From NCBI GenBank assembly GCA_002049455.2, contig KV919017.1, forward strand, positions 52,280 to 116,279: DNA of 64,000 nt, written 5' to 3'. Shown piece by piece: positions 1 through 11,559 of the stretch. A program made the translations under genes and the position numbers. Under the pieces are notes generated by a model that saw only the letters and a list, made by a program, of their open reading frames with translations, made no database searches and was not told where the DNA came from. This DNA comes from Porphyra umbilicalis (lineage: Eukaryota > Rhodophyta > Bangiophyceae > Bangiales > Bangiaceae). Numbering within the stretch: position 1 is the first letter of the stretch; every line of letters begins with the position of its first letter.

Positions 1-2676
1 CAGGTGGCCTGGCGCTATTCATGAGGCAATATGAAGCACACCCCTGTTCTACCATTGCGTGAGAACCGCCGCACCTCAGTGATTGCACGGCAAGAGGCGC
101 GGAAGTTGCGCGCCGCAGAAGAATGCAGCGGCGGTCGCCTATGAACAGCGCCAACCGCGACTAGCGCCGCTCTTTCCGTTTCCCCACCCAGGGGTCTGCA
201 ACAGACCCCTCTGTCCCGTTGCCCGAACAGGAGTACCAGCCATTCCCATCGTTATCTTCTCTTTCGACTGCCACTGGCAGAAAGTGTCACCTGTTGTCTG
301 TTTTCGTTTGACAGTGCATGTCGACCAGTGTGGCTCCGAATGGATTGTGGAAGGGCGTGGTTTGTTGTGGTGCTGGGTTGTTTTGTCAGGCAGAGAGCGG
401 TGTGCGAGCAGAGCGTGTGTCTGTTCTACGAAACGCAAGTCATGTATTTTTATCAAGCCTTCTAACGCGGGAACGAAGAGAGAGAGAAGATAGGTACGGA
501 CAAGGTCGCCGCTGCCGCTCCCAACCAGGTATACATGGTGGGGCCATGCGAAAGGAGCCCGCCTCCGCCTCCTTACGCCCACATCAGCCGTGCCGACCAG
601 ACGCACCGCGATGCAAGCGACAATCGGCGCGGCGGTGGCGACCGCCAGCAGCAGGACGGCGGCGCCCACATGGGAGGAGGAGAGCTGCTAACGGGGATGT
701 CGTCCACGGTAAGCGGCGGGGGTGCGCTCCGAATGCCGCCACTGCCGGCCACCGCGCTAGCCGCCATCGGGTCGCCTCCTGGCGGCGTGTTGCCACCGTC
801 ATCGTCGCCGACGCCGCCACCGCCACTGTCCAATCCCTCTCCGGCAGGGCGGCGGCAGTTACCACGTCTCCTCGAAGTCCTCCGCCTCGGACAGGAGGAG
901 TTCGTGTCGATGAAGGTCCTCCTCCGCGCCCGGCACGCGGACGGCGCCGCTCGCGGCCGCCGTCGGCAAAGGTAGCGCAGCCGATGCTGTCGTCGCCGCA
1001 CCCGCCGCCGCTCCCGTCGTACGTGGTCCACCTCCCGACGTCCCTGCCGCGGAGCGGTCCACCAGCTCGCTCGCGGCCGCGGAACCAGTTGTCACCCCCG
1101 TCGGGGCCCGAGACGCAGGCGTCCCCGCCGTGAACAAAACCGATGAAGCCCCCGCCGACGACGAAACCGCCAACGCCCCAGCCGAGGACGGTCCCGCTGG
1201 CGCCCCCTCCGTGGACATACCAGTTGGCTCCCTCGCTGCAGCCGCAGCCGCCGAAGAAAGAAGCTCTTGATGGAGGGGGGGAGTCTCAATGGGGGCGTGG
1301 CGAGCGTGGCACGGGGGAGACGCGCACATCACGACACCGAGCGACATGGAGCAGTATCAAGGTGCCGCTCAGCGGCCACCTCAGTCGAGGCGCTGGGGGG
1401 ACGGAGGGACAAATCATAGAGGGGAGGGGAAGCGGACGAGGCAAGCTCACGTTGGGAGTCGTCGGGACGGGAGCCACCAGGGCCACGACATGCGACCTCC
1501 TCATTGCAACTATCCATCGGGTCAGGGTGCCAGAACGATAGCTAAGTGCGGAGGGAAAAAAAGCGGAGCAAACACAGAGACGAGTGGCCTCGGAAGCAAC
1601 GAGTGGCGAACACGGCACTGCCGTCGGAGCAGCTCAGCGTGAACAAAGTCGCGTGGCAGGCAGGTCGCGTGGCGCGATACACAATGCTTGTCGCAGGGGA
1701 GGTCCGGCGCTTGGATCAATCGGAAGCCCCACTGTATCCCCGACTGGAACGAAAAGTACATTCATTCTGGGACATCCCTTGGGCCAGCCGTTCGGGATCG
1801 AGTGGCTGGGGATCGCGATCATAATTTTCCAGTAGTCGGCATCTCCGACGCTGCTGCCGCGACTGTCCCAGGCGTCCCTAGAAAAGCCATACAGAGCCTG
1901 TTCTGTGACCAGCCCCAGACAGAACGTGAAACGCACTGTTTTCTCTCTGTAAATCCCAGGCTCCCAGAGGTCGCTGCCTCAGCACCCCTGGAGAGGATCC
2001 TGATCGACAGAAAGGGCCTTTCTGGGCGCGTTCAATAGGTGTGGCGGAGCACTCGAAGGCACACGTTCAGCGTCCATGGCCTGATATCGGCCTCTCGCAA
2101 GGGCCCCTCCCGCCTTGTGCCCCCCCCCCGCCCTTTCGAGAGTGTCACAAGACGCGCTCTCACCTTGCTTTCTGGCAGCCAACAGCGTCCGCAACGGCTT
2201 TGATGCAGATCGGCGCATCCGCATTTCCACCGTCCGCCACCACCATGATGATGTATTCCCCGCCGAGCCCGCGTGGCCCTGCCGCTGACAACGCCGCACG
2301 CGCGCACGAGATCGCGCGCCGATGCGAGTGCGGGCGTGGCTCGCCATCTCGCTTGGGGTCCCCTAGGGTGGGGTCAGCTCTCGAGTCGGCGGCGGTGGCG
2401 GCCCAGGCCCGCCTGTCTTCTGTGTGGACCACTGACGGCACGCCGCCTGGGCTCATACGCAGGCCGTTGTTACCTGGGTTCCTAGGACCTGCAATTCTTG
2501 CGTGAATCAACGATTTTTGCACGACCCCTCTGCCCCTCGTTCACCCGCCATCGAGGAGGGCTGGCACTCACAGCGAAAGCAGCAGACAGTCTCAGTAAAG
2601 GTCCTGTCGGAAAGCAAGCGCGCCAACCATGGGGCGCGCAGCTCTTTGTCCCGCGGCGCGCCTGCCGGTTGCGATG
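1..2676. other. No confident gene
   Basis: GC-rich at 500-1350 and mixed elsewhere. Several overlapping open frames exist on both strands. The most protein-like is on the minus strand at 859-1347 (Ala/Ser/Gly-rich, ending in an acidic stretch), and another at 139-669 begins with a hydrophobic, signal-like N-terminus. They overlap in conflicting frames, have no recognisable domain and could be one eroded gene or chance. I assign no product. Confidence 0.4.
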
Positions 2677-3008
2677 GCGGGGGGTCAGCCGGCGGCGCCA
2701 GCGGGGGGTCAGCCGGCGGCGCCAGCGGGGGGTCAGCCGGCGGCGCCAGCGGGGGGTCAGCCGGCGGCGCCAGCGGGGGGTCAGCCGGCCGCGCCAGCGG
2801 GGGAGCAGCCGGCGGCGCCAGCGGGGGAGCAGCCGGCGGCGCCAGCGGGGGAGCAGCCGGCGGCGCCAGCGGGGGAGCAGCCGGCGGCGCCAGCGGAGGA
2901 GCAGCCGGCGGCGCCAGCGGGGGAGCAGCCGGCGGCGCCAGCGGGGGAGCAGCCGGCGGCGCCAGCGGGGGAGCAGCCGGCGGCGCCAGCGGGGGAGCAG
3001 CCGGCGGT
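2677..3008. repeat. 24-bp minisatellite, about 14 copies
   Basis: A near-perfect tandem array with a 24-bp unit built around gcgggggagcagccggcggc. The first five units carry GGGTCAG where the later ones carry GGAGCAG, so two variant blocks sit side by side. All frames are open because the period is a multiple of three. Plus-strand frames read repeats of Gly-Glu/Gln-Pro-Ala-Ala-Pro-Ala or Gly-Gly-Ser-Ala-Gly. That openness is not evidence of coding. Confidence 0.9.
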
Positions 3009-3053
3009 GACGGCGGGAGCACTGATGGCAGTGACGGAGGAGAGGCGGAGCGC

Positions 3054-3365
3054 GGTGCGGGTGAATGCACTGGTGGTGGGTCGGTTTCTTGTCCGCGTCG
3101 TCGTTGCTTTAGCAGAAGTGCAGGCGGTAGGTAGGCGGGCGGTAGTGACCGTGGCAGCTGGCCATCTCCGAGGCAGTAGTAGCAACTCCCCGGCTGTTCC
3201 GTGTGGTGACGGTGCGGGTGGACGCACTAGTGGTGGGTCGGTTTCTGGTCCGCGTCGTCGTTGCTTTGGCTGAAATGCCGGTGGTAGGTAGGCGGGCGGC
3301 AGTGACCGTGGCAGCTCGCCACCACCGAGGCAGCGTAACAACTCCCCGGCTGTTCCGGGTGGCGA
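3054..3365. repeat. 157-bp tandem duplication
   Basis: The segment at 3054-3210 is repeated at 3211-3365 with roughly 90 percent identity. Both start at ggtgcgggtg and end near cccggctgttcc. It lies directly downstream of the 24-bp array. No gene is assigned. Confidence 0.8.
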
Positions 3366-3762
3366 CCGCTGTCGTGAAGCAGGGCGGTCAGCGCTGGTAC
3401 TACCGTGCAGCCGACACGGGACTACTCTTTGATTGCTGCCCTAGCAGTACGAATATGATGCAGGGGACTTGTTTCCTTGGTGTTCCTTTCTTTAGTTTGT
3501 TGGCTGGTTGTTCTTTCTGTGGGTGACACCCGAGCATAGGCGGCGGCGCGGCCCCGCCTGTCGTGCAGGTAGACAGTGGTGCAAAGTGCTCTTCTCATTT
3601 CACATCGCCGCCGCGTCCTAGTTTCCCTTCTTTCGTCGCCCTGCGTCTTCTGGCTGATCGCCCACTTGGCGGGACGTTGGGGTCCTTTGGTATCATAGGC
3701 ACCTATGGCACGAGGCCACGCGTACGCGAAGTAAAGAAAGTCTGTTTCTTATACCATACTAC

Positions 3763-3770
3763 TATAAAAG
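3763..3770 (+). promoter_or_regulatory. Possible TATA box
   Basis: A clean TATAAAAG stands in a GC-rich setting and is followed by a pyrimidine-rich leader. The only plus-strand frame downstream begins near 3894 and looks like the shadow of the minus-strand ORF at 4032-4628. The motif may therefore serve an unseen transcript or be chance. Confidence 0.25.
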
Positions 3771-4031
3771 GCGGCGCTGCATCTGTCAACATCACCCAGT
3801 CCCCCTTTCGTCGACAACTCAGCCGTGCAGCATTGAAGACGCGCCTCCGGCACTGCCCGTCACACTGCACCCCCAATCACACTGCAGTGCTCAGTGACAC
3901 CAAGCGCCCCAACGCTCCCCGCATTTGGAGCTACACGGGCTCCGGAAGCGCACACCGCAGCAGTTCGGCCCAGTGAACAACCCACTACGCCAGTCCCGCC
4001 TTGCCGTCGCCACTTGACGTGCGTCCACGCG

Positions 4032-4628
4032 TCACTCGCGGACTTGCCCTCCCTCGTTACCCGATGCGCCGGGGGGGGGGCGAGCAGCCCCAGCAGCATG
4101 CGCGTCAATAATCGCCTGCGGGATGGGAAGAGCCCGGGGTGTGAAGTTGACGTCGTCAGCGACGCGAAAGATGGCGTTGGCCCATGTCAGGCTGCCGGCC
4201 GACGCCGTCGCCCGGGTCCTCGTCAAGCTCGCGGCTCCTGCCGCCGCCAACGCGACGACGGCTTCACTCTCGTGGAACGACCCCGACAAAGCGGTCGACA
4301 GGTTGCCATACGACTCTGCGGTCTTGTCCGCCATGCACGCGGCGTGGGTTGCGGCAGCAGCTGCCTTGAGGAAAGCGTCGATCGCCAGCAGCGCCGAGGC
4401 GGAGGCCTCCTCCGACGCTTGTTGCACAGAGATGTTAAAATTGGTGGGGGGACGTGGCAGCGTCAGGTAGGGGTAGGGCGGATTGACCGCCGCCGCAGGG
4501 GCAGCCGGCACCACACCAGGTGCGGGAGCGGTGACCGCGGTGGATGTTGGCGCGGTGGGAGGGGGAGTCCGCGGGGGGGTTGTCAGAGGGGCGGGGGCCA
4601 CGAGCACAGACACAGGGACGGGTGCCAT
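4032..4628 (-). CDS. Hypothetical protein, Pro/Ala-rich N-terminus
   Basis: A 198-residue frame from the ATG at 4628. The first 60 residues are proline, threonine and alanine rich. The remainder, from about residue 75, is an Ala-rich segment with regularly spaced charged residues that looks helical. The frame is open further upstream, but that part has mixed composition and I do not include it. No domain is recognised. It could be the terminal exon of a longer gene or part of an old transposon. I am unsure it is expressed. Confidence 0.3.
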   Translation of the reverse strand: MAPVPVSVLVAPAPLTTPPRTPPPTAPTSTAVTAPAPGVVPAAPAAAVNPPYPYLTLPRPPTNFNISVQQASEEASASALLAIDAFLKAAAAATHAACMADKTAESYGNLSTALSGSFHESEAVVALAAAGAASLTRTRATASAGSLTWANAIFRVADDVNFTPRALPIPQAIIDAHAAGAARPPPGASGNEGGQVRE

Positions 4629-4907
4629 GCGAGCGTGCAGCGGGGAATAGGGGCAAGAGCAGGGAAGCGGATGTCGACTTGGCAGGGAAGCGAATGTCGA
4701 CTTGGCAGTGAAGCGGGAGTCTGGAAAGGCAACCTGGCCGACGATGCGGGCAGGCACGCCGCCGACGCACCCGGGCACGCCAAGACTGCCTGACTGGCGA
4801 CAGATACAGGAGATGCAAAGACGCCAAATGCATCTACCTAGAGCATTTGTTTCCGTATCATCAGATTGCCCATCCAGTTTGTCCGAACCTCGTCGAGAAC
4901 ACGCCAT

Positions 4908-5665
4908 ATGGGCCCGTAACAGATCATGATTGATTCACAAAAACATGCTCATTACCGGATATGCAGGGCTACTTTGGACTTGTCGAGCCGTTCTTCCTGA
5001 TGCAAACCGTCACCATGGAATTCATTGTGCACGCTGTGCGCGCCCTTTTTGTGGAGCCGGAACCGTCTCCCGTTTCCCGTTGCGTGGCCAGCCAGGCGGC
5101 CAGGCGGCCTTCTCATTATCTGGCCAGAGCAGGCGGACATCATGAGAGGCCCGGGTGTCCTGCGGCCTGGCATCGGGGCAGCAAGCTCGTCACTGACCCC
5201 ACGGCACCGCGGATTGGGCTGCCACTGCCGCTCCTTGATTCACATGGGACAGAGTGTGTACCCTGTTGACTCCTGGAACTTCTCAAGCGACAGTCTTCGA
5301 GAAAGCCTTCCGCTCCGGCCCATCCCTCGCGCACTGTAACCGCTTTCTGTCATAGACCGCGGCGGCTGCAGCCGCACGTCGGACAACCCACGGACCAAGC
5401 CAACTGTTTAACTGTAAAATTAGACTACCCCAATGTACTTGACACGTACAGGTGTGCAATACTCATGACCTGGAGTTGCACATCTGTTGATTGACCGACA
5501 GTGAGAAAATCTGCAATCGTGACCTGTGAACCGTGAAATCGCGGGCTTGGCAGGGAGCTGCAGCCACGCCCGAAAGGACAGTGACGCAAAGTCGAGGGTA
5601 TGAGGAACACGACGCACAACAACACAAGGAGAGAGATATGCTCAACAAGATATATGTACCACACG
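4908..5665. other. Intergenic, nothing recognised
   Basis: Moderate GC with only short overlapping frames. It lies downstream of the minus-strand gene ending at 5666 and so may include its 3' untranslated region. Confidence 0.4.
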
Positions 5666-8600
5666 CTACGAAGCGAACGCGATATGCTCGCAGGACCACA
5701 CAACCTCGCTCCCAAGCAGGTCTGCCAGGCGCTTCGTTCTGCGCCGCCGACCGGGTAGAGCATACCGACTCTGTGAAGGATACTTGTACAATGCATCAGA
5801 CACGGCATGGACAGAAACAACAACAACATCAGGATCTACAGGAATGCCGTGAAAAACCTTTCTGCTCTTCACGAGCCTCGTCTTGGCCACCACCTTGCCG
5901 GCCGACGACAAAAGGTCGCACTCAGAGGAGTCGGGGCGACCAGCGACCGACACCGCCAACCGTACGACGGGCTCCGCCTCCCCCGCGTCGCCTTCCTCGT
6001 CGGCAGCGTTCTCGATGCGGCTCCGAAGCCGCTCGCTCAGGCGGCGCTGCCTCTTCGACGCGGGCGGCCTGTCAGCCGCGCCTACGGGCGCGCCCCGCGT
6101 GGTCGCGACACGTTTGCGACCCTTCCCCGGCGGGGATAATTCGCCGGCCGACATTGGGGAGTGTGCCAGGTGCTCCGTGACGACCGGTAAGCCCGTCGTT
6201 GGCGAGGAGAAGAACGACACGCTCCGGGTAATGTACCCACTCCGTCGCGTCGACGCCGTGGCCGTGGACGGTTCCCCGCTATCAGCCGCCTCGAGCGGGC
6301 GCGGCTCACATGCGCCGGTGGGACTGGGTGGCGGTGGCGTGTCCGTCAGGGGATGTTGTAAGAGGGCGGCCAATGGGGCGGATGCCTTGTCGACCGACGG
6401 GGACGGCGGCTTGGGCGCAGCGGCAGAGGCGACCGTCAGTGGGGGAGTTCGCGCCTTGAACGGGTTTTTCCTCCGGGCACGGCCGCTCATCGCCGCTGCC
6501 GCGGGTCCTTCCGAAGAGAGCTTGCCCGTCCGAGTCGGCGTCGACGTCGCGGAGGTGACCAAGGGAGCTGCCTCATCAGCAACCGTCGGCACTGGTGGAA
6601 CCGGCGTCACGTTCACGCCTGGTGTTGATGGCGGCGGTGCCATCCCCAGCGCCGCCGCAGCCACGGCTGTTAACGTGGCACAAGAAAAAGGCGCCGCCGG
6701 TGTCGTCCATGGAGCATCTTGCTCCAGCTGCCCCCGTGCGGACAGCGTCACGACCGGCGTGGACGATGGTAGAAGTGTAGTCAGCAGCGCGGAAGGTGGT
6801 TGAGGTGGAGCGGGCGGCGCAAACGGTGGTGCCGCTGCCTTGGCAGGAGCCGGCGGTGGTGCCGGTGCCTCGGAGGGAGACGACACTTGCGGCGGAGCCT
6901 GAGAGCTTGGCGGCGTTGATCGACGTGCTTGAGACGGACGCGAAGATGGCGATGGTGCCTCGGGCGCAGCGGAAAGTGAGCGTGCTTTCACCACAGCAGG
7001 CTGTTGCGGCGACGCCAGCCGTGTGGTCGGCGCCGACGCAGACGCTGACTGCGGCAGGGACGCAACCACCGACGCTCGGGGTGCGAGTGGTACAGCCGGC
7101 TGCACGGGTCGCGGGGGTGGTTTGGCCGCTGATGCTTGCTGCCGTGGCTGCACGACCGCCGACGCAGGCGTCGGGGGTGGTAGGGCCGCCAACGCGGGCG
7201 GCGGTGGTGGTGCGAGAGGTACAGCCGGCGGCACGAGTCGCGGGGGTGGTTTGGCCGCTGATGCTTGCTGCCGTGGCTGCACGATCGCCGACGCAGGCGT
7301 CGGCGGTGGTAGGGCCGCCAACGCGGGCGGCGGTGGTGGTGCGAGAGGTACAGCCGGCGGCACGGGCCGCGGGGGTGGTTTGGCCGCTGGTACTTGCTGC
7401 CGTGGCTGCACGACCGCGGACGCAGGCGTCGGTAGTGGTAGGGCCGCCAACGCGGGCGGCGTTGATGGTGCGACGCGAGCCGTTCTGGAAGTTCCTGGAG
7501 CCGCGGCCCGTGGTGAAGCAGCAGTTGCGGCTGACGCCGCTGAAGCAGCCCGCACCGGTTTGCGAGCAGGTGCCTTCCCGCGACCGCTCTCGGTGGATCT
7601 AAGAGCGTAAGGTGTTTCCTTACCGTCACCTCGCCCGGTTGGGGGGAGCTCAGACGTGGTTGCCTTGCTGGCGGCGCGGCCTGTGGCCGGGGGTGCCAGG
7701 GGTGGCAGAGGTGCAAGCAATGGGGGTGGGGGAATGCGAGTGAGGTGAGTAGGGGGGTTGGATCCTTTGAACACGTGGTCGCGCGGACGAATCGGAGTGT
7801 TGGAGAAGGTTGCATCTTCGGGCAACGGAACGACTTGGAGCGCAGCGAACGCCGATGCGGAGGGCGCCACCCGCGGTGCCGCTCGAAGCGCTCTTAAGGA
7901 TTCCAGGGAGGGCGCTTGTTGACGCCGACCGCCAACGAGCTCCTTGGGCTTGTGCTTGGATAGATAAACGTCAAACGCCACCCGCGCCGAGTCCTCCATC
8001 TGCAGCATCACAACGAGGTGTGCGAGGCGAATGTCTGTCGTGACCTTGTCCCTCGGGCAGAAGAAGCCCGGTAACGACACCGTCGTCGGTCGCGCGAACG
8101 CGTCCACGCGCGTGCGGTTGTCGGCCTTCTTCCGCATCTCGTACGAAAGCTGGATGCGCAGCGACCACACCTCCTTGTCCGCCTTGCGCGGCCACCACTC
8201 GAGCCTTGTTCTGGCCAGGGGCACGCTCAAACCAAGGGCATCCGCAATGGCATTGCCCAGCACGGGCATCAGGTTGCGCAGGTGCGTCTTCACGTTGCCC
8301 ATGTCGATGAGCTTTTTCACCCTCGCGAGGGTGTCCCGCGATGGCGCAATCTCCGCCGGCTGGCGCGCGACAATGGGCGCCTTGCTTTGCGTTGACCGCC
8401 AGGTACCGGGGCCACCGGCGCGTAATGAGGGCACCACTGCTCAGCGGAGAGCCTCCTCCTGCCCCCCCGCCGCCGTACTTGCTGCCCAGGAAGAGGTACG
8501 GGCGGCAGCCCCAGAAACAGCAGCGGAGGAAGACCCGTTGTTGTTGACAGCAGCCCGTCTGACGGCTTGGTCTCTAGCTCCTAGTCCGGCGGCACCGGGT

Positions 8601-9591
8601 GCGGCGGCAGTGGTCGCCGCAGGTGTGAGCGTGCCGTCGGTGAGAAAAGAAATGGGCATCCGGCCGGCTACAGCGGCACGGATGATGGCGTCGGCCAACT
8701 CGTCATCGTCGTCGCCCTCGTCGTCCGTGGCGTCGTCAACAACCGCAGCGGCAGCGGCCGCGGCGCGGGCCTCGGCGTCCTCCTCCCCAGGCCCATGGCC
8801 TTCGTCTGGCGTTGTTGGCAGAGCGGTGCTCGGCGAGGCTCGTTGGACCGCCGCGCCACTGTCGGACCTCACGAATGTCCCGTCCCGGATGTCGGACGCA
8901 CTTGTCGGGTCGTACATGCTCCTCCGTCGCTCCTCGCCACCCAAAGATCTTGCGCGTCTTGAGCCGCCCGCACTTACTTCCCCATCGTCCAACCCCCCAC
9001 GTGGGTCACTCGTTGCCGCGCGTCGACGCCGAGCGCCGTGGGAGCTCGGGAGTTCGAAGGCGGCGCCGGATAGCATTGCACTCCCCGACTCCACAAAGCG
9101 GTAAACCATGTGCAACACCCGCTTTGCGGAGCTCTTGAGCACTTGCTTGTCCTCAAACACCGGGAGCCAGAACACGTCGCCCTTGGTGTCATGGCCGGAA
9201 ACGTGCACGTGCCAGCTGAAGTTGGGGTAGTCTGCCGTCAACGCCTGGAGCAGGGTCATGATCTGGACGATGCGCCGGACGCCGGCCTGTGTGATGGGCC
9301 CCCGCCGGGTAGATCTGGCGTGCAGCTTGCAGGCCAGGTCCGCAGCCAAATTGGAAATGGAGGGGGGCTTGGTGGAGGCGGGTGGGTCCGTAGCGGGTCG
9401 GTCGGGGCCAGGTTGCGTGGGGTCGGTTCCGGCGTGGGCAGGAGTGGCGGCCGCCGGTCGGGCAGGGCAGGGAGTGGGGGCGGCTCTTCGGACAGGCGCG
9501 GGAGTGGCGGCGGCTGGCGAGACGGGGGTGGGTCGGGCGGAGGCCGGTCGAGCACTAGTGGTGGTGCGGGGTCGGCCGACGAGTTGGCCAT
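5666..9591 (-). CDS. Proline-rich protein of unknown function, probable transposon-associated gene (two or more exons)
   Basis: The downstream exon is a frame of about 920 codons ending at 5666. The upstream coding segment at 8500-9591 begins with a possible ATG at 9591. The 63-nt gap at 8437-8499 has a GTACCT donor and a CAG acceptor and joins the two in frame (phase 1), so I read it as an intron. The start is uncertain: the frame from 9591 must change within the C-rich stretch at about 9350-9590 to reach the clearly coding part. The protein has two globular-looking blocks (around 9000-9350 and 7930-8400), a long Pro/Ala linker with a 43-residue repeat, and a charged C-terminus with Arg/Lys clusters. 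No known domain is recognised. It shares strand and neighbourhood with the transposase at 13-16.7 kb, so it may be an accessory protein of the same or a related element. Confidence 0.4.
7085..7471. repeat. 129-bp tandem repeat, three copies, in frame
   Basis: Starts of tttggccgct at 7121, 7250 and 7379 give an exact 129-bp period. It encodes a 43-residue proline/alanine-rich repeat inside the minus-strand ORF. Preservation of the frame supports translation in that direction. Confidence 0.85.
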
Positions 9592-11248
9592 GATGAAGGG
9601 GGTCCGGTTCCAGCCCGATGTGGAGAACAGAGGGGGGGGATGGCCGCGGGGAGAACGAACCGAGCAGCAGCAGCAAGCTGCGTATGCACGGCAGGAAGGG
9701 GAGACCGGGCGGAGGCGGGTGTGGGGAAGCGGGTTGCGAAGCACGAGGAGGGTCAAACATACACCATACAACACACGATTGCACGCATGCGTGCAGCCGA
9801 CCAACAACCGTTGTGCACGCACTGTCCAGGGGCCATTGCTCCACAGGTACAAGTGCGTGGTGATCGGCAGAGGGCGGCCGGTCGGTCGCCGGGGCGGCGC
9901 CAGCGCGTGGGCTGCGGCGGTGCGGCGGGTGGCCCGCTCCCAGTGCCCCTGTTGCTGTCTACCGAGCCATGCCGACAGCGCGGCCTCGACCGCAGGATCT
10001 CGCTTGCACCGCGCCGGAACGCGCGCGCGCGCGCGCTGACAAGCAATCGCGCAAGCCTGGCGATTGGACGACGTGGCATGGCCTGAATATCGGGCCGGGG
10101 TCGAATCTGACCCCATTTGGTCCCATAGAATTGCTGGCGGCGGGTAGAGAATCAAGGATGACGCCAGCAAATGAATGGTCAAGGGCGAAGGGATCTGACG
10201 CCGGGTAGCCAATCAAAGCCGTGGGCAGCTGCCCGGCGGCAGCCGGACCAGCTGTGTACGGAGAAATGGTGGCCACCCGTTTTTGGCACGCCGTGGAGCA
10301 GAATTTGGCATGTCGAGGTCACAACTAGTGGGTACCAGAGATGGGACGCCGAGAGGATCAGGCCGGAATCGTGAGCCCCGACCGGGCCACAGAAGGAGCA
10401 GGTAGGGGGGGAATACTGGCACGTCATTGGTTGATACTATTGGCACGGCAAAAATGGCACGCCAAAGCGCGTGCCAAAGTACATCTGGAGGCCGTATGGG
10501 CGTCCAATGCCGCGTCTGAAGGCCACTGCACCTGCGAAGCCAGTGGATCCACTGAGTTCCTGGGCCTCAAAGTGTAGTGATGCACACATATACTTAGATA
10601 ACGGGACTTGCTCTCCGTTCAGAGGTGGCAGTCTGCATTCGTGTTCTCAGGGATCTGAGGGCGTATTAGTGTTGAAAGGGTCGCGATGACGCTAAAAGCG
10701 AATGGAGTTACGTGGCTGAGAAGGACTGTCCTGCCACAGGGGTCACTGGGCCCGGACGGCGCCTGCCCCCGTGCCCCCTCTACCGCCCCCAGTTGCGCGC
10801 GGTGACAGCGCGCAGCGACTTCCGGGGCTTGATGCGCCCACCATGACCCGCGGGTGATCCTGCCTGCGCGCCGTCTTCTGTTGCGGTGGCGCATCGGCGG
10901 TTGCTGACGCCATCTAGTGGCGCGGTTACAGGCGCCTCGTCGCGCGGCGATCAGTCCCACCCGCCCGCCCGTGCGCCGTGTCGGCCTTCCTGCCCACCGT
11001 GCGCAGGTGCTCTGCGCGGCGGAGTGACGGCCTCTCCCGTGGGCGCCGCGCGACGCCGGCGGGCCGCCGCCGCTGCGGTGGCGGCGGCGGCACCCCTTTC
11101 CCCGCCCCACATTCTCCCCACCACGGCAGCGTGGCTGTACGTACCCCCGTGCGCGCTCGCGGCTATGGAGCCGGCCGGCGTGCTCGGTGTCGATGCGTCG
11201 CCGAGCGCGCCACCGCCCTGAAGGCCAGGGTATTGCACGCACGTGCCT
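9592..11248. other. No confident gene
   Basis: Upstream region of the proline-rich ORF. It contains scattered short ggcacg/cgtgcc motifs (10280-10500) and an alternating CG run near 10020. No supported ORF or RNA gene. Confidence 0.4.
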
Positions 11249-11559
11249 GGAATTGATTGTTTCCAAGTTCGCACTTGAAATCGTTCCAAAAGACCAGCAC
11301 GCGGCAAGGTCGGTGTGATCTCATGAAGCAACGTCGGAAAGTTCTTTTCGGACGTTGCTTCGTGTGATCACATGTGATCACATGTGATCACATGTGATCA
11401 CACGAAGCAACGTCGGAAAACCACATGTGATCACATGTGATCACACGAAGCAACGTCGGAAAAGAACTTTCCGACGTTGCTTCATGAGATCACATCGACC
11501 TTGCCGCGTGCTGGTCTTGTGGAACGGTTTTAAGTGCGAATTTGGAAACAATCAATTCC
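11249..11559. repeat. 311-bp near-perfect palindrome (foldback element)
   Basis: The left arm from 11249 (ggaattgattgtttccaa) is the inverse of the right arm ending at 11559. Only a few mismatches occur along both arms, and the centre lies near 11404. The middle carries alternating GATCACATGT units and several copies of cgaagcaacgtcggaaa in both orientations. It has no coding capacity. This is the form of a foldback or hairpin-type non-autonomous transposon. I could not find a clean target-site duplication because the ends are themselves AATT palindromes. Confidence 0.85.

Noticed and set aside
2502..3273. Long overlapping ORFs on both strands over the 24-bp repeat
   Set aside because: The 24-bp period is a multiple of three, so every frame without a stop in one unit stays open. 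No domain or non-repeat protein flank supports a gene.
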